A stretch of DNA of 33,296 bases from Flavobacterium sp. (GCA_017983975.1 JAGOAL010000021.1:1-33296), one strand, 5' to 3'; shown: positions 1-7,279, counted from the first letter of the stretch. Translations and numbers: made by a program. Notes: generated by a model from the sequence alone, not told the origin.

Positions 1-472
1 GTACTTGTTCTTTTACATTAACTTCTACAAATGCATTAAATCGTTCTTTCTCATCTTTAATTGCGTTCAACTCTGTTTGATGAAAGCGATACACATCTTT
101 GATGTGACGAATCCAATTATCTATAAGACCTATAGAATCATTACCCATTGCTGCTTTTACACCACCACAACCATAATGTCCACAAACAATTACATGCTTT
201 ACTTTTAAGGCATTTACGGCATAATCCAAGACGCTTAACATATTCATGTCTGAATGCACTACCATATTTGCAATGTTTCGGTGTACAAAAACTTCACCAG
301 GTTCTGCACCAATGATTTCATTTGCTGGAACCCGACTATCAGAACAGCCGATCCATAATAACGGCGGACTTTGTCCGTCTGCTAAATTTTTAAAATAATC
401 TGGGCTAATTGCTAATTTGTTTTCAACCCATTTTTTATTGTTGTCTAATATTTTTTTATAAAATTCGCTCAT
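1..472 (-). CDS. Beta-class carbonic anhydrase (3' end cut by the window)
   Basis: It interconverts CO2 and bicarbonate in the cytoplasm using zinc. About 157 codons are visible from the ATG at 472-470; the stop lies off the left edge (family length is usually a little over 200). The protein starts [15 protein letters not shown] and shows the beta-class zinc site: C43 and D45-R47 in CSDSR, then H99 and C102 in GHYGCGG. It starts 11 nt after the stop of the SulP transporter gene, so the two are almost certainly cotranscribed. A SulP transporter next to a beta-carbonic anhydrase suggests bicarbonate uptake or equilibration. Family assignment is very secure; the physiological role is inferred from context. 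Confidence 0.95.
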   Translation of the reverse strand, partial: MSEFYKKILDNNKKWVENKLAISPDYFKNLADGQSPPLLWIGCSDSRVPANEIIGAEPGEVFVHRNIANMVVHSDMNMLSVLDYAVNALKVKHVIVCGHYGCGGVKAAMGNDSIGLIDNWIRHIKDVYRFHQTELNAIKDEKERFNAFVEVNVKEQV

Positions 473-483
473 TTGAATTATAT

Positions 484-2070
484 TTAATTTTTTTGTTCTT
501 TAATCTTTACGTGTTTAAACTCTGTATTATCAATATTATACTGTTCTTTAAAACCTTTCAAAGTTAAATTAATTTCTTTATCTACTGCCGTTACATTTCT
601 AAAATCTTTTAGCATTTCTACCACATCAAAATCAATATATTTTGTATTTGTTGCATCAATAATCACTTTTGAATCTTTTGGAATATCCCCTAAAGTACTT
701 TTAATTGCCGCTTTATTTAAAAATGAAACTTCTTGTGCTAATTTAATAGTTATTACATCACCATCATGGAAAGATTCCTTTTTAAAAGAATAAGCAATTT
801 TTAAATTTTGATACAAGATAAATAAAATACTTACACCAAGCCCTATTCCAACACCTTTTAATAAATCTATTCCAACAACAGCAACAACGGTAATTATGAA
901 AGGAATAAATTGAGAAAAACCGTTTTTCCATAAGTGTACAAAAACACTTGGTTTTGCTAACTTATAGCCAACCATCAATAACACAGCAGCTAAAGCGGCC
1001 AAAGGAATTTTATTAAGAATAAAAGGAATAGATAGTGCGAATAAAATTAGTAAGAATCCATGAAAAATAGTAGCTAATTTTGTTCTACCACCAGAATTAA
1101 TATTGGCAGATGAGCGCACCACTACTGAAGTCATAGGTAAACCACCTAACAAACCACTTACAATATTTCCTAAACCTTGCGCTTTTAACTCTCGATTGGT
1201 ATCAGTAAATCGTTTAAATGGATCTAATTTATCAGTTGCTTCAATACATAACAATGTTTCAATTGAAGCTACGGCAGCAATCGTAACAGCAACAATCCAT
1301 ACTTTTTGATTGGTTAATGCACTAAAATTTGGCAATGAAAATCCTTCCTTAATCTCATTAAATGAAGGTAGATTTACCAAATGATTTTTCGTTGTAATTG
1401 CTAAAACAGATACAGTTTTAATAAATATTTCATTCAATATAATACTCAAAACTACTACAACTAGTGCACCAGGAATCATTTTTATTTTCTTTAAAGCCGG
1501 AACTTTATCCCAAATGATTAAAATAGCTAAAGACAAAAGTGCGATAATTAATGCTCCTCCATGAATAAAATTAATAGATTCTATTAAAGTATCAAAAGTA
1601 GTATGACCCGATTTTTCAATAAAAAAGAAATCACCTTCATTATCTACATCATGACCAAATGCATGTGGTATTTGTTTTAATATAATAATAATTCCAATCG
1701 CGGCAAGCATCCCTTCAATAACGCTTGTTGGAAAATAATTTGAAAAACTTCCAGCACGAACAAATCCTAATCCAATTTGAATTAAACCCGCTAATATAAC
1801 TGCTACTAAAAAAACATCGAAGCCCCCTAAATCTGTTATGGCGGTTAATACTATTGCCGTTAAACCCGCCGCAGGACCAGTAACACTCAACGCAGAATTA
1901 CTAAAAAATCCAACTAAAATACCACCAATTACTCCAGAAACTATTCCTGAAAACAATGGGGCGCCAGAAGCTAAAGCGATACCTAAACATAAAGGCAAAG
2001 CCACTAAAAAAACTACTAATCCAGATGCAAGATCTCCTCTTACATTGGAAAAAATATGATGGTTACTCAT
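484..2070 (-). CDS. SulP-family anion transporter with C-terminal STAS domain
   Basis: Inner-membrane transporter of the SLC26/SulP family. The N-terminal part (about residues 10-420) is a run of hydrophobic segments with typical SulP motifs such as the early [15 protein letters not shown] stretch and [11 protein letters not shown]. The last ~100 residues form a STAS domain ([20 protein letters not shown]). I chose the ATG at 2070 ([10 protein letters not shown]) rather than the in-frame ATG at 2088, because the extra MYYIYY adds nothing family-like. The length is then 528 aa, normal for the family. Automatic annotation often says sulfate permease, but no sulfate-assimilation genes are nearby and a carbonic anhydrase follows by 11 nt, so bicarbonate (BicA-like) is the better guess. 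Substrate not provable from sequence. Confidence 0.93.
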   Translation of the reverse strand: MSNHHIFSNVRGDLASGLVVFLVALPLCLGIALASGAPLFSGIVSGVIGGILVGFFSNSALSVTGPAAGLTAIVLTAITDLGGFDVFLVAVILAGLIQIGLGFVRAGSFSNYFPTSVIEGMLAAIGIIIILKQIPHAFGHDVDNEGDFFFIEKSGHTTFDTLIESINFIHGGALIIALLSLAILIIWDKVPALKKIKMIPGALVVVVLSIILNEIFIKTVSVLAITTKNHLVNLPSFNEIKEGFSLPNFSALTNQKVWIVAVTIAAVASIETLLCIEATDKLDPFKRFTDTNRELKAQGLGNIVSGLLGGLPMTSVVVRSSANINSGGRTKLATIFHGFLLILFALSIPFILNKIPLAALAAVLLMVGYKLAKPSVFVHLWKNGFSQFIPFIITVVAVVGIDLLKGVGIGLGVSILFILYQNLKIAYSFKKESFHDGDVITIKLAQEVSFLNKAAIKSTLGDIPKDSKVIIDATNTKYIDFDVVEMLKDFRNVTAVDKEINLTLKGFKEQYNIDNTEFKHVKIKEQKN

Positions 2071-2130
2071 ATAATAGATATAATACATTAATAATAAACG
2101 CTATTTATTTAGCGTAGATGGACTCGTATA

Positions 2131-2424
2131 TTATACTATATCTGGAGGAGGTGAAAAAATTTGATGTGCTAAATTGGTAAAACTTAAATTAGCCTCAATT
2201 GAAACGTTTGATGAATTAGTCAAATGAAAAAAGAAATTAGTTAAATCTAAACCAGAAGATGCTACTGATTTAATTTCGTCAAAGCAAACATTATTTTCTT
2301 CCTCTTCTTCACATAAATCATAAAAGTATGAGGTATCTACTTCATTATCAATCATACAAATAATAGTAGGGGTTGACAAAAAAGTAATAAAGAAAAATGA
2401 AAATAATATACATAAAAATTTCAT
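2131..2424 (-). CDS. Small exported acidic protein of unknown function
   Basis: 97 aa. An N-terminal signal peptide is visible (MKFLCILFSFFFITFLSTPTI). The mature part is acidic, with an EEEEE-like run (CEEEEENNVC), cysteines at 38 and 47, and a proline-rich end (SPPPDIV). I recognise no domain. The gene precedes the SulP transporter by 60 nt on the same strand and so is likely the first gene of the small protein-SulP-carbonic anhydrase operon. A -7 promoter element stands only 4 nt before its ATG. It could be a periplasmic accessory of the transporter, but that is inferred only from position. That the ORF is real is supported by the signal peptide, the operon position and the promoter. Confidence 0.7.
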   Translation of the reverse strand: MKFLCILFSFFFITFLSTPTIICMIDNEVDTSYFYDLCEEEEENNVCFDEIKSVASSGLDLTNFFFHLTNSSNVSIEANLSFTNLAHQIFSPPPDIV

Positions 2425-2428
2425 ATCA

Positions 2429-2436
2429 CAAATATA
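2429..2436 (-). promoter_or_regulatory. -7 promoter element of the small protein-SulP-carbonic anhydrase operon
   Basis: Read on the minus strand this is TATATTTG, a full match to the Bacteroidetes -7 consensus TAnnTTTG. Only 4 nt (TGAT) separate it from the ATG at 2424, so transcription would start at or next to the start codon. No clear -33 element is seen. Confidence 0.5.
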
Positions 2437-2540
2437 ATTAATATTTATGAATGAAATAGATTAGTAAATTAAATTTAAGTAAATCTTCACATTTAAAAAT
2501 TGATTAATAAAATATATAAACCCGAAAACATATAAATTTA

Positions 2541-2576
2541 ATTGATAGTTTTTATATTTGCATCAAAATTATCAAT
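2541..2576 (+). promoter_or_regulatory. oxyR promoter with flanking inverted repeat
   Basis: The -7 element TATATTTG lies at 2553-2560, 19 nt before the oxyR ATG. It sits inside a perfect inverted repeat: ATTGATA at 2541-2547 and TATCAAT at 2570-2576. LysR-type regulators often bind near their own promoter, so this is a candidate autoregulatory OxyR site. It does not match the E. coli ATAG/CTAT pattern fully. Confidence 0.5.
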
Positions 2577-2579
2577 ACT

Positions 2580-3521
2580 ATGACCATTACACAGCTTCAT
2601 TATGTTTTAGCGGTTGCTGAATACAAAAACTTTACACTTGCTGCCGAAAAGTGTTTTGTTACACAACCTACATTAAGTATGCAAATTCAAAAACTTGAAG
2701 ATGAGTTAGATATATTAATTTTTGACCGAAGTAAAAAACCCATTTTATTAACTGAAGTGGGTGAAAAAATTGTCAATCAGGCAAAAAATATTGTAAATGA
2801 AGCGGGGCGAATTAAAGATATTGTAGACCAACAAAAAGGTTACATTGGAGGCGAATTTAAAATAGGTATTATACCTACTATTATGCCTACTTTACTTCCC
2901 ATGTTTTTGAATAATTTCATCAAGAAATATCCAAAGGTAAATTTGATTATCGAGGAACAAACAACCGAAGAAATCATCAAAAAGTTAAAAAATGGCCATT
3001 TAGATTGTGCTATTGCAGCAACTCCATTAGAAGAAGTAAATCTAAAAGAAATTGTGCTTTATTTTGAACCTTTTGTAGCCTACATGCCCGAAAATCATGA
3101 TAGCTTTACTAAAAAAGAAATCACAATTGATGATTTAGATCTTGACACTATCCTTTTATTACAAGATGGTCATTGTTTTCGAAACGGTATTTTAAATTTA
3201 TGTAAAAACAATAAATATATTGCAGATAGTCATTTTCAATTAGAGAGTGGCAGTTTTGAAACATTAATAAAATTGGCCGATGAAGGATTGGGAACAACCT
3301 TACTACCCTACCTGCATACTTTGGATTTAAATGATAAAAACAAATCTAAATTAAGAGCCTTTAAAGACCCGAAACCTGCAAGAGAAGTCAGCTTAATTTA
3401 TCCTAAAAACGAATTAAAAATGCATATCATTAACGCTTTACGCGATGTTATCTCTGGCGTAGTCAGAGGAGCAATAGCTTTTAGTGATGTAGAAATTATA
3501 AGTCCAAAACCTAATAAATAA
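2580..3521 (+). CDS. oxyR: Hydrogen-peroxide sensor and transcription factor OxyR (LysR family)
   Basis: 313 aa, the normal OxyR length. The N-terminal winged helix-turn-helix (about 1-60; MTITQLHYVLAVAEYKNFTL, VTQPTLSMQIQKLE) is followed by a linker helix and a LysR substrate-binding-type domain (about 90-300). The peroxide-sensing pair is intact: C199 in DGHCFRNG and C208 in NLC, the same numbers and 9-residue spacing as in E. coli OxyR, where a disulfide forms on H2O2 exposure. This separates it from other LysR proteins such as CysB. It is divergent from the small protein-SulP operon, with 155 nt between starts. It is expected to activate catalase, peroxiredoxin and Dps-type genes; none is in this window. 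Confidence 0.96.
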   Translation: MTITQLHYVLAVAEYKNFTLAAEKCFVTQPTLSMQIQKLEDELDILIFDRSKKPILLTEVGEKIVNQAKNIVNEAGRIKDIVDQQKGYIGGEFKIGIIPTIMPTLLPMFLNNFIKKYPKVNLIIEEQTTEEIIKKLKNGHLDCAIAATPLEEVNLKEIVLYFEPFVAYMPENHDSFTKKEITIDDLDLDTILLLQDGHCFRNGILNLCKNNKYIADSHFQLESGSFETLIKLADEGLGTTLLPYLHTLDLNDKNKSKLRAFKDPKPAREVSLIYPKNELKMHIINALRDVISGVVRGAIAFSDVEIISPKPNK

Positions 3522-3546
3522 AAAGTCCCGAATTATCGGGACTTTT
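3521..3546. terminator. Bidirectional terminator between oxyR and the 64-aa gene
   Basis: Perfect 10-bp stem, 3521-3530 pairing with 3537-3546 around a 6-nt AATTAT loop. The GC-rich core is TCCCG/CGGGA, with A-run and T-run ends suited to both convergent genes. The left arm begins on the last base of the oxyR stop codon. Confidence 0.9.
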
Positions 3547-3548
3547 TG

Positions 3549-3743
3549 TTAGTTAATATAAATTAAACATTGTCTTAATTCGGGTTTCTCTTTTGTGAAT
3601 TGCAAAAGCCATTCACGCAATTGTTCTAATTCATAAGGAAGTAAATTTTTGATTGCTTTTTCTAATTCCTTGCAAAATAATTTGGGGTCAAAACTAACTC
3701 GTTCCAAAATAGATTTAGTGTATATAAACATTACTCGGGGCAT
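3549..3743 (-). CDS. Small conserved flavobacterial protein of unknown function
   Basis: 64 aa (or 60 aa from the internal ATG at 3731, MFIYTKSILERVSF). The sequence looks like a short helical protein: ILERVSFDPKLFCKELEKAIKNLLPYELEQLREWLLQF. I recall similar 60-odd-residue proteins with a TK-ILE-VSFD-LF-KEL-KA pattern in many flavobacterial genomes, but know of no assigned function. It has no signal peptide or membrane segment. It stands alone, convergent with oxyR and sharing its terminator. The pattern DPKLFCKELEKA and the paired terminator support a real gene. Confidence 0.7.
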   Translation of the reverse strand: MPRVMFIYTKSILERVSFDPKLFCKELEKAIKNLLPYELEQLREWLLQFTKEKPELRQCLIYIN

Positions 3744-3838
3744 AATCTTTTAATTTTATAGGTTAACATAAAAATAAGAACATGTTGTAAAATTAAATAA
3801 AAAAATGAGTTGAAAAAAATAGATATGTTAAAAAAAAT

Positions 3839-3860
3839 GCTAAATTTTTGCTAAATTTTT
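3839..3860. repeat. Two tandem copies of an 11-bp unit
   Basis: GCTAAATTTTT occurs twice in direct succession (3839-3849, 3850-3860) just downstream of the mnmD stop, within an imperfect AT-rich inverted repeat (GTTAAA near 3828, TTTAAC near 3866). It may act as a weak terminator for mnmD; no GC-rich stem is present. Confidence 0.4.
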
Positions 3861-3875
3861 ATTTAACAAAATTTT

Positions 3876-4541
3876 TTATACAATTTTTGTTGCTCTAAGC
3901 ATTTCTCTTTTTCCAGGAGCTCCAGGTAACTTTTCAATTGTAAAACCTGAAGCAATCATAGCATTTTTTATACTTGTTCTACAAGCGTAGGTTACCAATA
4001 CGCCATTAGGCAGTAACGCATCAAACATTTTTTTAAAAATAAGTTCGCTCCATAATTCAGGCTGTAAAGGAAATCCAAATGCATCAAAATAAATCAAATC
4101 AAACTGATTTTTATCTTCTATATCTTGAAACAATTGTTGCCTTTTAGTGAACTTAAAATGAGTTGCAATTGTTTCCTCTTGTTCCCAATCACAATTATGT
4201 AATTTTTGAAAAATAGATGTAAATGAATTTGCCTTTAATTCTGACGGATAATTCATTTGGTTTACTTCTTCTTGAGCAATTGGATAAGCTTCTACGCCAA
4301 CATAATTTACTTTTTCTTTGTTTTGAGTTTCTAAAAAAGTAATAAATGCGTTTAAACCCGTTCCAAATCCTATCTCCAAAATAGAAATTTCAGCCTGATT
4401 GTTAAACAAATCTAAACCGTTTGCAATAAAAACATGCTTTGCCTCTTGAATAGCTCCGTGACTGGAATGGTAATTCTCATCCCAATCGGGTATTCTAATA
4501 GTAGTCGAACCATCAGCGGTAATTAATATTTCTCTTTTCAT
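3876..4541 (-). CDS. mnmD: tRNA (mnm5U34) methyltransferase MnmD
   Basis: Performs the last methylation of the wobble uridine 34 (nm5U to mnm5U) using S-adenosylmethionine. It is the stand-alone equivalent of the methyltransferase half of E. coli MnmC; the FAD oxidase half is absent. From the ATG at 4541 (MKREILITADGSTTIRI) the SAM-binding motif LEIGFGTGLN is at residues 55-64 and the catalytic-side motif DLIYFDAFGFP around 148-158. I reject the in-frame ATG at 4577: it lies inside the terminator hairpin of the upstream genes, and the conserved family start is MKREI. The ATG at 4550 (MPKMKREI) is also possible. Length 221 aa fits the family. Confidence 0.92.
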   Translation of the reverse strand: MKREILITADGSTTIRIPDWDENYHSSHGAIQEAKHVFIANGLDLFNNQAEISILEIGFGTGLNAFITFLETQNKEKVNYVGVEAYPIAQEEVNQMNYPSELKANSFTSIFQKLHNCDWEQEETIATHFKFTKRQQLFQDIEDKNQFDLIYFDAFGFPLQPELWSELIFKKMFDALLPNGVLVTYACRTSIKNAMIASGFTIEKLPGAPGKREMLRATKIV

Positions 4542-4553
4542 TTTTGGCATATA

Positions 4554-4585
4554 AAAAAGGTTTAAGAAACATCTCAAACCTTTTT
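4554..4585. terminator. Terminator of the DUF4920/cytochrome lipoprotein pair
   Basis: 10-bp stem, AAAAAGGTTT (4554-4563) with AAACCTTTTT (4576-4585) and a 12-nt loop, starting 7 nt after the lipoprotein stop on the minus strand. It separates that pair from mnmD. Confidence 0.75.
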
Positions 4586-4591
4586 ATTTTA

Positions 4592-5050
4592 TTATTTGAT
4601 ATATAATTTTTTAATCTTCGGAATGGGTCCGCCACATTTTACTTCGTGGCACTTGATACATGCATCTATTCCGTTATTAAAATGTTCTTTGGCATTTTTA
4701 GGATCTTCATAAATTAATTCTTGTGCTTTGATAAATTTTGCCGCTTGTTCATTAAAAAAGGCATCTTTATCGGTTTCATCAGTCATTACGGCTTGGTGAA
4801 TTTTTATAAAATGCTGTGGAAATTTACCAATAGTATCGCCTTTGATAATTCGCTCTTTCAAACGCTGATTATCGACATACATTTGTTCCATAAGAGCAGC
4901 CATTTCTGACATTTCATACATTTCAAATCCATCTTTATTAACCTTTGAATCAGATGCACAAGCTTCTTTATCTGATTGCTTTTCATCGGATTTCTTTTCG
5001 CATGAAATTGTCAAAAAAAAGAATCCTAATAATAGAATTAATTGTTTCAT
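4592..5050 (-). CDS. Cytochrome c'-like lipoprotein
   Basis: 152 aa. Signal peptide with lipobox ending at C17 (FFLTISC), so a lipid-anchored periplasmic protein. One heme-c motif, CIKCH at residues 131-135, lies close to the C-terminus. The rest looks helical with a Met-rich first helix (MYEMSEMAALMEQMY). A single C-terminal CxxCH after a helical domain is the layout of class II cytochromes (c'/c-556). Its start codon overlaps the stop of the DUF4920 gene by 1 nt (TAATG), indicating translational coupling. Role unknown; possibly electron transfer or small-molecule binding in the periplasm. Another cysteine at 139 follows the heme motif. Confidence 0.75.
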   Translation of the reverse strand: MKQLILLLGFFFLTISCEKKSDEKQSDKEACASDSKVNKDGFEMYEMSEMAALMEQMYVDNQRLKERIIKGDTIGKFPQHFIKIHQAVMTDETDKDAFFNEQAAKFIKAQELIYEDPKNAKEHFNNGIDACIKCHEVKCGGPIPKIKKLYIK

Positions 5051-5544
5051 TACTTAGCAATTAAAACGCCATCTGCCATAAATGAATACGTAACTTTTGG
5101 CTCAGTAATACTATCTATAGAGGCTTGCGATTTTCCAGCATCTTTTGCATAATGTTTCAAAACATCAACACTTTCAATACTTACAAACGCTTTTCCGTTT
5201 ACGATAACCTCTTTTTCTTGTGCGTTTTTTGGCACGAAGAATCCATAATCTTTGAATTTTACAAAAACTTCTTTATCATCAGCTAAATCTAAGGTCATCC
5301 AACAACCTTTCTTTTGACAAACTTCATTAATTGAGGATTTAAACTTAACGGAAAGGGTATCGCCTTCTTTCAAAGAAGCAAATTTTTCCATCATTTCTGA
5401 ATTAGTCACAGCATTTTCAGAAGAAATTGAATCTCCAAATTTTGCATATGAAACATTGCTTTCCTCTTTAGAAACTTCTTTTTTTGATTCACAACTCATA
5501 AAAATAGCTGTTGCAACCAATGCTAGGGTGATTTTTTTCATCAT
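5050..5544 (-). CDS. DUF4920 lipoprotein
   Basis: 164 aa. Lipobox at IFMSC near residue 18. The body (about 30-164) matches what I know of DUF4920: KFGDSI near the start, the core GDTLSVKFKSSINEVCQKKGCWMTLDL with a CxxKGCWM pattern, then VFVKFKDYGFFVPK. The two cysteines in VCQKKGCW could bind metal or form a disulfide. No function is known for the family. It heads a two-gene unit with the cytochrome c'-like lipoprotein (1-nt overlap), with a -7 element at 5564-5571. The start may be the first or second ATG (5544 or 5541). Confidence 0.85.
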   Translation of the reverse strand: MMKKITLALVATAIFMSCESKKEVSKEESNVSYAKFGDSISSENAVTNSEMMEKFASLKEGDTLSVKFKSSINEVCQKKGCWMTLDLADDKEVFVKFKDYGFFVPKNAQEKEVIVNGKAFVSIESVDVLKHYAKDAGKSQASIDSITEPKVTYSFMADGVLIAK

Positions 5545-5563
5545 TTTTAAAATTATTTATAAA

Positions 5564-5571
5564 CAAAAATA
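5564..5571 (-). promoter_or_regulatory. -7 promoter element of the DUF4920 gene
   Basis: Minus-strand TATTTTTG matches TAnnTTTG and lies 19 nt upstream of the ATG. Confidence 0.5.
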
Positions 5572-5714
5572 CCATTATTTTTATTATTCCAACCAATCAT
5601 GTTTTGAATTAAGAAAAAAATAATAAAATAACCTACTAATTACTATTCTTGCTCTAAATATTTAGTTTGTTAATAATTATACATCTAAAGCAATATTAAC
5701 GCTTCAATTTTTAG

Positions 5715-5755
5715 TAAGTTTGCAAAATATTTATCAAAAATCAGATTTTCTGATT
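5715..5755 (+). promoter_or_regulatory. ilvE promoter and leader palindrome
   Basis: The -7 element TAAGTTTG is at 5715-5722. A perfect palindrome in the presumed leader follows at 5739-5755 (AATCAGA, 3-nt spacer, TCTGATT), 22 nt before the ATG at 5778. It could be an RNA hairpin or an operator. The 233-nt gap between the DUF4920 gene and ilvE holds this, the -7 element of the DUF4920 gene, and nothing else I can support. Confidence 0.45.
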
Positions 5756-5777
5756 ATTAAAACTACTTTTTTTAGAA

Positions 5778-5891
5778 ATGGAAGTAACAACTTTAAATGA
5801 TATTGAAATTATTTTAGCTTCAAGTTCAAAAATTAACACTGTTGATTTTGAAAACCTAACTTTGGTAACGTCTTTACAGACCACATGTTAA
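5778..5891 (+). pseudogene. ilvE: Out-of-frame 5' end of ilvE (one-T deletion)
   Basis: From the ATG at 5778 the frame reads MEVTTLNDIEIILASSSK and on through TVDFENL, a plausible aminotransferase N-terminus. After codon 28 it continues TLVTSLQTTC and stops at TAA 5889-5891. Adding one T to the TTT run at 5861-5863 restores FGNVFTDH followed by MLICDFKEGSW, joining smoothly to the rest of ilvE. Either the genome or the assembly lacks one T here. The restored protein would be 355 aa, the normal size of this branched-chain aminotransferase subfamily. Confidence 0.8.
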
Positions 5892-6844
5892 TTTGTGATT
5901 TCAAAGAAGGTAGTTGGCAAAAACCATCAATTCAACCTTATGCACCTTTTACTATAGATCCATCTGCAAAAGTTTTTCATTATGGACAAGCTATTTTTGA
6001 AGGAATGAAAGCATATAAAGATTCGGATGATGCTGTTTGGTTATTTCGTCCAGAGGAAAATTTCGACCGATTTAATAAAAGCGCTACCCGAATGGCTATG
6101 CCAGAAGTTCCTGAAGTTGTTTTTATGGACGGATTAAAAAAGCTATTACAAATTGAAAAAGAATGGGTAAAAAAAGGAAAAGGTAATACTTTATATATTA
6201 GACCTTTCATGATTGCTACCGGTCACGGTGTTATTGCTGCTCCTTCTCAAGAATATCGCTTTATGATTATTTTATCGCCTGCACGTTCTTACTATTCTGG
6301 CGAGGTAAAAGTAATTATTGCCGAACATTTTAGTAGAGCTGCTAATGGAGGAATTGGTGCTGCAAAAGCTGCCGGAAATTATTCGGCTCAATTTTATCCA
6401 ACTAAATTAGCGAACGAAAAAGGATTTCAACAAATCATTTGGACAGACGATGCTACGCATACTAAATTAGAAGAAGCGGGTACAATGAACGTTTTTTTTA
6501 GAATTAATGACACCTTATATACTGCTCCAACTAGCGAACGTATTTTAGATGGTGTAACACGTAAAAGCGTAATTGATTTAGCAAGAAGAGAAAATATTAA
6601 TGTAGAAGTTCGATCAGTACTCGTTGAAGAATTAATTACTGCTGCAAGAAATGGTTCTTTAAAAGAAATTTTTGGAGCTGGTACTGCTGCTGTTATCAAT
6701 CCTATTGTTGGATTTTCATTTAAAGATGAATATTTTGAATTGCCAAAAATGGAACACTCAATTGCTGTAGATCTTAAAGATGAACTGACTAACATTCAAT
6801 ATAAATTAGCCGAAGACACTTTTGGTTGGACAGTTAAGGTATAA
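5885..6844 (+). CDS. ilvE: Branched-chain amino acid aminotransferase IlvE (open part of a frame-broken gene)
   Basis: PLP-dependent (fold type IV) enzyme that transaminates Leu, Ile and Val with 2-oxoglutarate/glutamate. The open frame has 319 aa. PLP lysine is K161 in GAAKAAGNY, and EEAGTMNVFF and GVTRKS form the cofactor/substrate site. Family start sequences include about 36 more residues; they are present upstream but out of frame by one missing T (5861-5863). The ATG at 5885 overlaps the stop of the shifted frame (ATGTTAA), so termination-reinitiation could make this shorter protein. E. coli IlvE begins at about the equivalent position, so a protein starting here might work. A terminator follows directly. 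Confidence 0.9.
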   Translation: MLICDFKEGSWQKPSIQPYAPFTIDPSAKVFHYGQAIFEGMKAYKDSDDAVWLFRPEENFDRFNKSATRMAMPEVPEVVFMDGLKKLLQIEKEWVKKGKGNTLYIRPFMIATGHGVIAAPSQEYRFMIILSPARSYYSGEVKVIIAEHFSRAANGGIGAAKAAGNYSAQFYPTKLANEKGFQQIIWTDDATHTKLEEAGTMNVFFRINDTLYTAPTSERILDGVTRKSVIDLARRENINVEVRSVLVEELITAARNGSLKEIFGAGTAAVINPIVGFSFKDEYFELPKMEHSIAVDLKDELTNIQYKLAEDTFGWTVKV

Positions 6845-6860
6845 GAATTTACATATCAAC

Positions 6861-6894
6861 AAAAAAGCGATTTCAAATTTGAAATCGCTTTTTT
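6861..6894. terminator. Bidirectional terminator, perfect 34-bp palindrome
   Basis: Arms 6861-6877 and 6878-6894 are exact reverse complements with no spacer. The core GCGATTTCAAATTTGAAATCGC is bounded by A6 and T6. It serves the convergent ilvE and MazG-like genes. Confidence 0.9.
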
Positions 6895-6895
6895 G

Positions 6896-7279
6896 TTATT
6901 TTAAAATATCTGAAAAGTTAGGCTTAAAGTAATTAGGACCTTTCATTACTTTTCCATCTTCGCGATAAATAGGTTTTCCATCTTCGCCTAATTTACTCAT
7001 ATTTGAGCGTTGAATTTCATCAAAAACGGCTTCAATTTTATGCTGAAGACCATGTTCTAAAATAGTTCCGCAAAGGATATATAACATATCTCCAAGCGCA
7101 TCAGCTATTTCAACAATATCATTATTTTGAACCGCTTCTAAATATTCTTCGTTCTCTTCTTTCATTAAATTGAAACGAAGCTCATTTTTAAGTGCTCCTA
7201 AATCGGCTTTCATTTCGGTACTAACGCCTAGTCCATACGTTTCATGAAATAATTTTACTGCATTTAATTGTTTTTGCAT
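6896..7279 (-). CDS. MazG-like nucleotide pyrophosphohydrolase
   Basis: 127 aa, all-alpha NTP pyrophosphatase superfamily (MazG/HisE-like). The metal-binding pattern is visible: EENEEYLEA in one helix and EIADALGD in the next, which gives ExxE then ExxD. The C-terminal tail, SNMSKLGEDGKPIYREDG and then KGPNYFKPN, is typical of the subgroup often annotated as phosphoribosyl-ATP pyrophosphohydrolase-like. It is not HisE of histidine synthesis, as no his genes are near. A house-cleaning role on non-canonical NTPs is likely but inferred. The ATG at 7279 gives the standard start MQKQLNAVKLFHE. Confidence 0.88.
   Translation of the reverse strand: MQKQLNAVKLFHETYGLGVSTEMKADLGALKNELRFNLMKEENEEYLEAVQNNDIVEIADALGDMLYILCGTILEHGLQHKIEAVFDEIQRSNMSKLGEDGKPIYREDGKVMKGPNYFKPNFSDILK

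Noticed and set aside
484-2070. SulP protein as a sulfate permease
   Set aside because: No sulfate-assimilation genes are near and a carbonic anhydrase is directly downstream; kept as an anion transporter with bicarbonate favoured.
2144-2152. GGAGGAGGT resembling a Shine-Dalgarno sequence on the plus strand
   Set aside because: It is the antisense of the Pro codons (PPPD) at the end of the 97-aa gene and precedes no plausible start codon.
4542-4577. MnmD start at 4577
   Set aside because: It lies within the terminator hairpin of the preceding genes; the conserved start is at 4541 (possibly 4550).
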